From assembly GCA_014762485.1 (NCBI GenBank), contig JABURU010000141.1, forward strand, positions 1 to 6,672: a DNA stretch of 6,672 nt, given 5' to 3'. This document shows positions 1-4,816 of this stretch, piece by piece (position 1 is the first letter of the stretch; each line of letters starts with the position of its first letter). The DNA comes from Gammaproteobacteria bacterium (GTDB lineage Bacteria > Pseudomonadota > Gammaproteobacteria > Thiohalospirales > Thiohalospiraceae). The notes beneath the pieces are model-generated. The model was not told the origin of the DNA. It worked only from the letters and a program-made list of their open reading frames with translations, and searched no databases. The position numbers were made by a program, and so were the translations under genes.

Positions 1-2
1 TC

Positions 3-140
3 AACATACAGGTACCTGAAAGCAATACCTCGTGCACCATTATGTTTGCACTAGGGCCATTATCAATAAATAAGTTAAAAAAATCACTTTCGTCGGCATT
101 AACCCGTTTATTGGCAAAAGATAATGTCTCCACTCAATAA
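3..140 (+). CDS. Possible 3' end of an upstream gene (partial, no start in window)
   Basis: This frame stays open from the window edge to a TAA at 138-140, about 45 codons, and overlaps the start of the histidine kinase gene by 17 nt. The predicted tail contains a hydrophobic stretch followed by a Gly-Pro-Leu-Ser turn and an amphipathic Lys/Leu/Ser helix. This is loosely like the last strand and helix of a response-regulator receiver domain, but the usual Lys before Pro is a Gly. The kinase ATG has only a weak Shine-Dalgarno sequence, which would fit translational coupling to an upstream gene. An open frame of this length is also expected by chance fairly often. The family assignment is a guess, and the other two plus frames contain stops here. 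Confidence 0.3.
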   Translation, partial: NIQVPESNTSCTIMFALGPLSINKLKKSLSSALTRLLAKDNVSTQ

Positions 141-1728
141 CAAAGACACGGCATCGATTCTGGATGGACTAAATAATGGCATCATTATCCTTGATGCTAA
201 AAAAAACATCCTCTACTGGAACAAATGGATTGAAAAAAGAACACAACAGCAACTGGAAAAGTGTGAAAACAGGAGATTTACTGATGTATTTCCTGAAACC
301 AGAAACAGTCATCTTGAAGAGGCCATAGATAATGCCATCACCAGTCTAAGTAGCCAATACTTATCGAATCATTTTCATGCGAACTTACTTAACCTAAATT
401 TAAGCAACTCTTTATTCAAATCCGACGATCAAAAAATATTAATAGACATCCTGGTACGACCACTGTCACGCGACAGGGAAACTTGCTGCATTATAGAAAT
501 AACCGATATTACCTATTCAGCTACCCGGGAAAAAAGATTGGAAATGGAAATATCTGACAGATTAAATTTTGAAAAAAACCTTAAAAAAAGCGAAGCCCGT
601 TACCGTTTATTAGCCGAGAACTCTAACGATATTATCTTCAAAACCAATGACCACGGTTATATCAACTTTGTCTCACCGGTTTGTGCTGAACTACTCGGAC
701 TTCAAGATACACTATCCGGCACACATATCAAAACACTGGTGCATCCAGAAGAGCGAAATATTTTTCAGAATTTATTTGAGCCCAAAGTTATCTCCGAACC
801 GACACTACTAACACATCGGTTTATTACCAGTTCGGGTCAATATATATGGTTCGAATCCACTTCCAAGCCCGTGCTTAATAACGAATCACATCAAGTTGAA
901 ATCGTTTTTCAGTCACGAGACATTACCCTACGCAAGGAAGAAGAGGAACAGCGTCATGAACTGTTACAACAGTTACATAGCGCGCAAAAAATGCAATCAC
1001 TTGGGCACCTGACAGGCGGTATTGCCCATGACTTCAATAACCTGCTAACCAGTATTATTGGCTATACTGAGCTACTGGAAACAGGTCTACAGCTAGAGAA
1101 AAACAGCTCACATAGCAGATACCTTGATTCCATTAAAACATCCGGCTTTCGTGCCAAAGATCTGATCGAACAGTTACTTGAATTTGCCCAGGGCAAAAGT
1201 GTTCAACTATATAAAATTGACACCAGCCCAGTTATACGAAATGCCATCTCGCTGGTTAAATCGACGCTGCCATCCAGTATCAAAATACACACCCATATAA
1301 AAAACAATATACCTTCGGTAGTCTCAAATAGCACTCAACTGGAGCAAGTACTACTAAACCTCTGTATTAATGCTAAGGATGCAATGTTAGGCAATGGTGA
1401 AATTAATATAAAACTATATAAAGAGAGCGAAAATGGGCCATTATGTAGCTCGTGCCATGAGGAGATCATCGGCGAGTATGTGATTCTGGAGGTTTCTGAT
1501 AATGGACCAGGCATGGACCAGGAGACGATAAAGGATATTTTTGAGCCTTTTTATTCAACCAAACAGCGATTTGATAACTCTGGCCTGGGACTTTCTGTTG
1601 TGCATGGTATCGTCCATTCCCACCACGGCCATATCACCGTACATACATCCAGAGATGGTACAACATTCAAAATACTTCTGCCCATTATGCACGGCAGTAA
1701 TATTCATAAAATTGCCGCTTCGAACTAA
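124..1728 (+). CDS. Soluble PAS-PAS sensor histidine kinase
   Basis: A 534-aa two-component sensor kinase that should autophosphorylate on His and pass the phosphate to a response regulator not seen here. An N-terminal PAS-like domain spans about residues 9-130 and a second PAS about 155-270 (starts SEARYRLLAENSNDI). A short charged helix (270-290) leads to the HisKA H-box GGIAHDFNNLL with phospho-acceptor H302. The ATPase domain has an N-box around N412/N416, the G1 box DNGPGM (459-464), an F-box FEPF (473-476) and the G2 box GLGL (487-490). No signal peptide or membrane segment is visible, so it should be cytoplasmic and sense an internal signal through PAS. Residues 441-445 (CSSCH) form a small Cys pair in an insertion before the G1 box. 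There is no receiver domain. Codon use is AT-rich compared with dsrA. The ATG at 124 has a poor ribosome site, and the gene ends convergently, overlapping the stop of the next gene. The signal is unknown. Confidence 0.9.
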   Translation: MSPLNNKDTASILDGLNNGIIILDAKKNILYWNKWIEKRTQQQLEKCENRRFTDVFPETRNSHLEEAIDNAITSLSSQYLSNHFHANLLNLNLSNSLFKSDDQKILIDILVRPLSRDRETCCIIEITDITYSATREKRLEMEISDRLNFEKNLKKSEARYRLLAENSNDIIFKTNDHGYINFVSPVCAELLGLQDTLSGTHIKTLVHPEERNIFQNLFEPKVISEPTLLTHRFITSSGQYIWFESTSKPVLNNESHQVEIVFQSRDITLRKEEEEQRHELLQQLHSAQKMQSLGHLTGGIAHDFNNLLTSIIGYTELLETGLQLEKNSSHSRYLDSIKTSGFRAKDLIEQLLEFAQGKSVQLYKIDTSPVIRNAISLVKSTLPSSIKIHTHIKNNIPSVVSNSTQLEQVLLNLCINAKDAMLGNGEINIKLYKESENGPLCSSCHEEIIGEYVILEVSDNGPGMDQETIKDIFEPFYSTKQRFDNSGLGLSVVHGIVHSHHGHITVHTSRDGTTFKILLPIMHGSNIHKIAASN

Positions 1729-2081
1729 GCCGGTATATAAGCTCCAAAACTTAATGCAACCTCATCGACTTCATCTTGTTTTGGGTAGCCCGACAGCGCC
1801 GACTGCAAATACGTCTGCCATTGGGCAAAGTCTTCCACCAATGCTGGATTGGTTCCATGACAGCCTAATATATTAATAACATACTCTCCAACCTTCCATG
1901 GACCTTCACCGGTAACATCACCTTCTATAACATAGATACCGTTCTGTTCATCTTCATGATTCCAGAAAATCTCGAAAAACACGATACCATCCGGGTGAGG
2001 ATATAACTCGGCCACCACTTTCTCTCCACCATGTGGAGAACGGATCATTAATGGCGAGGTAATACTAAATAGATCGGCCAT
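1725..2081 (-). CDS. Conserved-looking hypothetical protein, 118 aa
   Basis: I do not recognise this family. The 118-aa acidic product has no signal peptide or membrane helix and looks like a small soluble cytoplasmic protein. The N-terminal half appears beta-rich with a Gly/Trp/Phe core (FFEIFWNHED around 35-44, then GEGPWKVGEYVI around 58-69). A single Cys lies in LGCHGTNP (72-79) and a Trp-containing helix follows (82-96). Its ATG lies 7 nt after the stop of the 107-aa gene upstream, so the two are almost certainly cotranscribed and probably work together. Its TAG (1725-1727) overlaps the TAA of the convergent histidine kinase gene, leaving no room for a terminator between them. The real-gene call rests on operon spacing and normal protein composition, not on a recognised domain. 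Confidence 0.75.
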   Translation of the reverse strand: MADLFSITSPLMIRSPHGGEKVVAELYPHPDGIVFFEIFWNHEDEQNGIYVIEGDVTGEGPWKVGEYVINILGCHGTNPALVEDFAQWQTYLQSALSGYPKQDEVDEVALSFGAYIPA

Positions 2082-2088
2082 TTAAGAA

Positions 2089-2412
2089 TTAGCTAACGAA
2101 TATCTCGGTTTGTAGCATATCGCCTTCATCATCAAAAACGATTTCTTTCGCACCGGGCATGCGTTTCATAATATAAGCGGCCATCATGGTTGCCATATTC
2201 TGGTTTTCTGACTCGATTGCCGTCATCAATTTGTCCGCAGCAATTTGGCAGCGCTCCTTGGTGGTTGGGCTATCAATCCAGATGCGCCCCATCTGCCAGC
2301 CTTTAGACATATCCACATCCATTTTATCGAACATTTCATTGGCCTCTTCCATCATAAAATCAGGCACCGTGACCTCGAAATTTTGGCCATCAATAATCAC
2401 ATTGAGTATCAT
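2089..2412 (-). CDS. Met-rich small hypothetical protein, 107 aa
   Basis: The product is a 107-aa acidic protein that I cannot assign to a named family. The first 18 residues look like two beta strands (LNVIIDGQNFEVTVPD). A Met-rich region follows, with SKGWQMGRIWID at 36-47 and a helix RCQIAADKLMTAIESEN at 54-70 containing the only Cys (C55). A second helix (MAAYIMKRMPG, 77-87) and an acidic C-terminal strand complete it. Fourteen of 107 residues are Met. No signal peptide or membrane segment is apparent. It is the first gene of a two-gene operon with the 118-aa gene, and it is divergent from the PiuC-like hydroxylase across a 72-bp spacer. The ATG has only a weak GAG ribosome site. The function is unknown; the compact alpha/beta make-up would fit a small accessory or adaptor protein, which is only a guess. 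Confidence 0.75.
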   Translation of the reverse strand: MILNVIIDGQNFEVTVPDFMMEEANEMFDKMDVDMSKGWQMGRIWIDSPTTKERCQIAADKLMTAIESENQNMATMMAAYIMKRMPGAKEIVFDDEGDMLQTEIFVS

Positions 2413-2484
2413 GTATACATCTCACAAAAACAGATTACTTTAGTCTGTTATTCTAACGCGAATTACTATCGGGAGTAAGCGTCG
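2413..2484. promoter_or_regulatory. Divergent promoter spacer with a 17-bp near-palindrome
   Basis: This 72-bp spacer must hold the starts of both the leftward 107/118-aa operon and the rightward PiuC-like gene. At 2431-2447 two 7-bp arms, CAGATTA and TAGTCTG, flank a 3-bp centre with one mismatch. That is the size and position expected of an operator for a dimeric regulator that could act on both genes. A GGGAG Shine-Dalgarno site (2471-2475) lies 9 nt before the ATG at 2485. TATTCT at 2449-2454 is a weak -10 candidate on the plus strand without a good -35. No classic Fur box is evident by eye, although PiuC homologues are often iron-regulated. Confidence 0.4.
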
Positions 2485-3165
2485 ATGTTGTTACATATCC
2501 CCAATGTGCTGAATAAAAATGAATTACAAGCAGTGCATTCCCTTTTGCAAAAAGCCAAGTTTGTAGATGGCAAACTTTCAGCCGGTATGGCGGCACAACG
2601 GGTGAAAAATAATCAGGAGGTGTCGCGCGACGATATGCAAATCCTGCAGCAGTTAAACAACGTCGTGATGGGAAAAGTTACCCGGCATCCGACATATCAA
2701 TATGGCGCACTGCCCCTGCGCGTGGCCACCCCCTTTTATGCCCGTTATGGCAAGGGCATGACATATGGCGATCATGTGGATGATCCGGTAATGGGACCCG
2801 GCCCCGGACAACAGTACCGCTCCGATGTCTCTATGACGGTATTCCTGAATAACCCGGAGGATTATCAAGGGGGTGAGCTGGTAATTCGTACCGACTTTGG
2901 TGATCGCAAGGTAAAATTACCAGCGGGTGATGTCGTGATGTACCCCTCTTCCAGCATCCATCATGTGGCAGAAGTAACAGAAGGTGAGCGTATTGTAGCG
3001 GTGACCTGGTTACAAAGCATGGTCAGAGAGCCGCAGAAACGTGAGCTATTGTATGAGCTAAACCTGGCACGTGAAAAACTACTAAAGTCCGCTCCTGAGG
3101 CTTCTGAGACCAAGCAAGTGGATCGCAGTTATGTGAACCTGGTGCGAATGTGGTCAGAGCTGTAA
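2485..3165 (+). CDS. piuC: PKHD-type Fe(II)/2-oxoglutarate hydroxylase, PiuC/YbiX family
   Basis: A 226-aa soluble dioxygenase of the PiuC/YbiX family, matching that family's usual length (about 225). It should use Fe(II), O2 and 2-oxoglutarate to hydroxylate a still unknown substrate. The double-stranded beta-helix core shows the iron ligands H97-x-D99 (in YGDHVDDPVMG) and H159 (SSSIHHV), with R169 in GERIVAVTW as the likely 2-oxoglutarate anchor. The family-typical YRSDVSMTVFLN (111-122) and YQGGELVI (127-134) segments are present. The C-terminal region carries the helical extension usual for this family. The ATG is preceded by GGGAG at a 9-nt spacing. The gene is followed by a strong bidirectional terminator and looks monocistronic. 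In relatives, PiuC genes often sit beside TonB-dependent siderophore receptors; none is seen here, so a role in iron uptake is not supported by the context. Confidence 0.88.
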   Translation: MLLHIPNVLNKNELQAVHSLLQKAKFVDGKLSAGMAAQRVKNNQEVSRDDMQILQQLNNVVMGKVTRHPTYQYGALPLRVATPFYARYGKGMTYGDHVDDPVMGPGPGQQYRSDVSMTVFLNNPEDYQGGELVIRTDFGDRKVKLPAGDVVMYPSSSIHHVAEVTEGERIVAVTWLQSMVREPQKRELLYELNLAREKLLKSAPEASETKQVDRSYVNLVRMWSEL

Positions 3166-3186
3166 ACATACTCACTACCCAGAAAC

Positions 3187-3214
3187 AAAAAAGGCCGCAT
3201 ATAGCGGCCTTTTT
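3187..3214. terminator. Bidirectional rho-independent terminator
   Basis: A perfect 6-bp stem, GGCCGC (3193-3198) with GCGGCC (3204-3209), closes the 5-nt loop ATATA. It is flanked by an A-run on the left and a T-run on the right, so it makes a U-tailed hairpin on either strand. It lies 21 nt past the hydroxylase stop (+) and 23 nt past the stop of the 63-aa gene (-), so it ends both convergent transcripts. Confidence 0.93.
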
Positions 3215-3237
3215 GCGTCAGAGAGACTAGCGCTAAA

Positions 3238-3429
3238 TTAAGGGTGTGAACCCTTCTCAGCGTGAGCCATGGCATTTACCTTGGCAGCCAGCTCATTGTA
3301 CTTCTTACGGTAATCAACGTACTCACCTACGAAGTACTCTTCGGAGGAGATGTTACCAGCACGCTCTTCTTCCTGAAACTTCTGCTGCATTTCCAGCATT
3401 TCTTTGATCAAAGCTGCTTTTTCGCTCAT
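3238..3429 (-). CDS. Small charged helical protein, 63 aa, unknown function
   Basis: A 63-aa protein rich in Glu, Lys and Ala, predicted to be largely alpha-helical and soluble. Residues 1-22 look amphipathic with repeated Leu/Met/Phe positions (KEMLEMQQKFQEEE), followed by a Tyr-rich stretch (EEYFVGEYVDYRKKY) and a short Ala-rich helix. No Cys and no known motif are seen, and I do not recognise the family. I chose the ATG at 3429 because AGAGGT (3442-3437) sits 7 nt upstream. An in-frame ATG 12 codons earlier (3465) falls inside a likely -10 element. Codons are strongly optimised (CTG, CGT, GGT, AAC, TAC), resembling the DsrC-like gene and dsrA and suggesting high expression. It follows the DsrC-like gene by 115 nt on the same strand and ends at a strong terminator. 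It may be a small partner of the sulfur cluster, which is inference from position. Confidence 0.8.
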   Translation of the reverse strand: MSEKAALIKEMLEMQQKFQEEERAGNISSEEYFVGEYVDYRKKYNELAAKVNAMAHAEKGSHP

Positions 3430-3436
3430 TTTTTTT

Positions 3437-3442
3437 ACCTCT
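3437..3442 (-). promoter_or_regulatory. Shine-Dalgarno site that decides the 63-aa start
   Basis: AGAGGT on the minus strand is placed 7 nt before the ATG at 3429. The upstream alternative ATG at 3465 has no comparable site, which supports the shorter 63-aa reading. Confidence 0.7.
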
Positions 3443-3463
3443 AGAACCGAATTCGATTGGGCC

Positions 3464-3474
3464 ATTTTATAGCA
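3464..3474 (-). promoter_or_regulatory. Extended -10 promoter for the 63-aa gene
   Basis: On the minus strand the sequence TGCTATAAAAT fits an extended -10 element (TGn followed by TATAAA). No good -35 hexamer lies 17 bp upstream (AGGTAT there), which extended -10 promoters tolerate. Transcription would begin around 3457, giving a leader of roughly 28 nt that contains the AGAGGT site. The TG of the element lies inside the 3' arm of the inverted repeat at 3471-3526, so structure or protein binding there could affect initiation. Confidence 0.5.
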
Positions 3475-3526
3475 TGGAGTCAGGGAACATACCTATACCC
3501 ATTAGGTGGTATAACCTTTCCATGCT
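3471..3526. repeat. Nested inverted repeat between the dsrC-like and 63-aa genes
   Basis: Outer arms AGCATGGA (3471-3478) and TCCATGCT (3519-3526) are perfect 8-bp complements. Inner arms TATACC (3494-3499) and GGTATA (3508-3513) are perfect 6-bp complements around an 8-nt loop. There is no U-run after it on the minus strand, so it is not a standard terminator. As RNA from the leftward cluster it would fold into a two-part stem-loop in the spacer after the DsrC-like gene. It could be an mRNA processing or stability element, an operator next to the 63-aa promoter, or a target for the Cas6-like protein encoded just upstream. The last option is a hypothesis. Confidence 0.6.
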
Positions 3527-3544
3527 AATAACAAGTAATGACGA

Positions 3545-3886
3545 TTAATAACCGCCCTTACGACGAGTCTCAGGCAGACCGGCAATCTTGCTCGCCTGCT
3601 TGGAAGGCATACCTGGGAACAGGTTGAAAGTATCCTTGGAAACGATCTTTTCGCCCCACTTCTTGCCCATATCTTTTACGATGGTACGTTCATTAGGCTG
3701 GTTACCACCATTATTAAAGAACTCATCGCGCAGATAATTGATAATATCCCAGTGCTTCTCGGTCAGCTCAGGGATCTGCTCTGCAGCGGCAATTGCCTTG
3801 CCTACATCTTCATTCCAGTCTGCCTGGTTTACCAGGTAACCATTAGCATCTGCTTCAACTGCAGTACCATTAACATCATAGGCCAT
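3545..3886 (-). CDS. DsrC/TusE-family protein lacking both conserved cysteines
   Basis: A 113-aa member of the DsrC/TusE/DsvC fold, with the family-typical GYLVNQADWNEDVGKAIA (16-33), LTEKHWDIINYLRDEF (41-56) and C-terminal FPGMPSKQASKIAGLPE (90-106). In true DsrC the KQAC motif and a penultimate Cys on the flexible C-terminal arm carry the sulfur or trisulfide; TusE keeps the penultimate Cys. Here the first is Ser (S99), the tail ends RRKGGY, and no Cys exists anywhere in the protein. It therefore cannot be a sulfur carrier in the known way. Cysteine-free DsrC homologues have been described as presumed regulatory proteins (often called RspA), and this fits that class. A near-consensus AGGAGGT ribosome site and highly biased codons suggest strong expression. 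It is the fourth gene of the leftward cluster, 39 nt after the Cas6-like gene, in the neighbourhood of dsrA. It may bind a DsrC partner or nucleic acid instead of carrying sulfur. Confidence 0.9.
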   Translation of the reverse strand: MAYDVNGTAVEADANGYLVNQADWNEDVGKAIAAAEQIPELTEKHWDIINYLRDEFFNNGGNQPNERTIVKDMGKKWGEKIVSKDTFNLFPGMPSKQASKIAGLPETRRKGGY

Positions 3887-3895
3887 GGTATCTCT

Positions 3896-3902
3896 ACCTC
3901 CT
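3896..3902 (-). promoter_or_regulatory. Near-consensus Shine-Dalgarno of the dsrC-like gene
   Basis: AGGAGGT on the minus strand lies 9 nt before the ATG at 3886. It is the strongest ribosome site in the leftward cluster, which fits a much higher protein output for the DsrC-like product than for the Cas6-like one (GTG start, AAGAG site). Confidence 0.75.
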
Positions 3903-3925
3903 AGTCTTTAAGTTTTTACCAAAAG

Positions 3926-4618
3926 TTAATCTATAGATTGAGTCTTGCCATCCTCACTGGTCACCGCAGTAATACCCTTGTGAGGAATAAACAGACCAAA
4001 ACCTTGCAGGCGCCCTGCTCCCAGGCCACGCTGCTGGAGCAATATTGCATGCTCCTCTGATAAATCGGCGATCATCACTGCCCAGGCTTTATATTCACCA
4101 TCTGGCAGTTGAAACTGATGGGTTTTACCCGCCATCATCTTCCGCACCGGTATTCCCAACGCTTTAAGCTCATTGGCACAGCGCTGAAGAAACTCGTTTT
4201 CTGTCTCATCACCTTCAGCCAGCACATAACGTGCATGCTGAGTCGATAAGAGACTAAATTCTTTCACCACATACTTGGTGAACTGTAACTCGTGACCATC
4301 CACATATACGCTCTGGCCTATCAACTTCGCGGCGTCATCAATACGCTGCCGAGGAACACGCAAGATAAACTTGGTACGGCGAGACAAATATAGTAGCTCA
4401 CCATCTGGACGCTCCCAGCCATTACCTGACTCTGCAATATGAATCATGTGGATACCGCTATCAGGCTCATGCTCTAACCAGGGCAATGCCGCCATAATCG
4501 CCTGTGACAGGCTATAGGCATGATCTACAGGTAGAGTACGGGCAGATACAGTAAAAACCAGGTCCACGACAGATAAATCCGGGCCCTGTTGTTCCTCGTT
4601 ATCTTCTTCCCAAAACAC
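3926..4618 (-). CDS. cas6: Cas6/Cmx6-like (type I-MYXAN) RNA endoribonuclease homologue
   Basis: The 230-aa product resembles the Cas6/Cmx6 family of CRISPR RNA-processing RAMP proteins. Supporting features are an N-terminal ferredoxin-like strand and helix, VDLVFTVSARTLPVDHAYSL (18-37), with GIHMIH at 55-60 and SRRTKFILRVPRQRI at 79-93. The second half has EFLQRCANELKALGI (142-156), and a C-terminal Gly-rich RAMP loop GLGAGRLQGFGLF (198-210) follows RGLG. H33, H57 and H60 are candidates for the catalytic or RNA-contacting His, but I cannot tell which. Length fits Cmx6 (about 200-230). An acidic leader of some 15 residues precedes the family start. The gene begins with GTG at 4618, with AAGAG 8 nt upstream and 11 nt after the 61-aa gene stop. 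No other cas gene and no repeat array is present, and the neighbours are sulfur-related. A domesticated RNA-processing or RNA-binding role is inferred. Confidence 0.82.
   Translation of the reverse strand: MFWEEDNEEQQGPDLSVVDLVFTVSARTLPVDHAYSLSQAIMAALPWLEHEPDSGIHMIHIAESGNGWERPDGELLYLSRRTKFILRVPRQRIDDAAKLIGQSVYVDGHELQFTKYVVKEFSLLSTQHARYVLAEGDETENEFLQRCANELKALGIPVRKMMAGKTHQFQLPDGEYKAWAVMIADLSEEHAILLQQRGLGAGRLQGFGLFIPHKGITAVTSEDGKTQSID
3928..3939. repeat. Perfect 12-bp palindrome at the end of the cas6-like gene
   Basis: AATCTATAGATT is fully self-complementary and covers the last codons and part of the stop of the Cas6-like gene. It may be chance in AT-rich sequence. It is recorded because it lies just ahead of the strong ribosome site of the dsrC-like gene. 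Confidence 0.35.
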
Positions 4619-4629
4619 TTTGTCTACTC

Positions 4630-4815
4630 TTAGCGCGAGGTAAACGCACTTTCCAGCTGATCTTCCCAGTTATCCGGGGTATCTCTAAACGGTGGCTTCA
4701 CATCCATCTGGAAGAACATCCCGCCGTCCTGACCACGTTTTTTTACCGCCTCCAGAAGCTCTTTAAAGCTGCTGAGCTCATGCTCCTGAATTAAAACTTC
4801 GCTGAGATAAAGCAT
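4630..4815 (-). CDS. Small protein, 61 aa, unknown function, coupled to the dioxygenase
   Basis: A 61-aa protein I do not recognise. Residues 1-27 look like a strand and a charged amphipathic helix (SSFKELLEAVKKRG). A Gly-Gly turn and an aromatic strand (MFFQMDVKPPF, 33-43) follow, then an acidic tail with one Trp (DNWEDQLESAF). No Cys, signal peptide or membrane segment is seen. Its ATG begins 1 nt after the TGA of the dioxygenase gene, with GAGG 6 nt upstream inside that gene's final codons, so translation is probably coupled. It ends 11 nt before the GTG of the Cas6-like gene. Being wedged between two recognisable genes on both sides makes a real gene likely. A role as a small subunit of one neighbour is the simplest reading but is only inferred. 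Confidence 0.75.
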   Translation of the reverse strand: MLYLSEVLIQEHELSSFKELLEAVKKRGQDGGMFFQMDVKPPFRDTPDNWEDQLESAFTSR

Positions 4816-4816
4816 C

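Noticed and set aside
1444..1458. CXXCH heme c-binding pattern (CSSCH) in the histidine kinase
   Set aside because: The protein has no signal peptide or membrane segment, so it is cytoplasmic and would not receive covalent heme c. The motif lies inside an ATPase domain.
1541..1876. Plus-strand open frame spanning the kinase end
   Set aside because: It overlaps the kinase ATPase motifs and the antisense small gene in other frames, with no ribosome site or protein-like pattern.
3430..3465. Longer 75-aa start for the small minus-strand gene
   Set aside because: The ATG at 3465 lies within a likely -10 element and has no ribosome site, while the ATG at 3429 has AGAGGT at good spacing.
3471..3526. 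Rho-independent terminator after the dsrC-like gene
   Set aside because: The inner stem is AT-rich and no U-run follows on the minus strand, so standard termination is not supported.
3545..3886. Calling this gene a standard dsrC or tusE sulfur carrier
   Set aside because: Both functional cysteines are absent and there is no other Cys, so the canonical function is not supported despite the fold.
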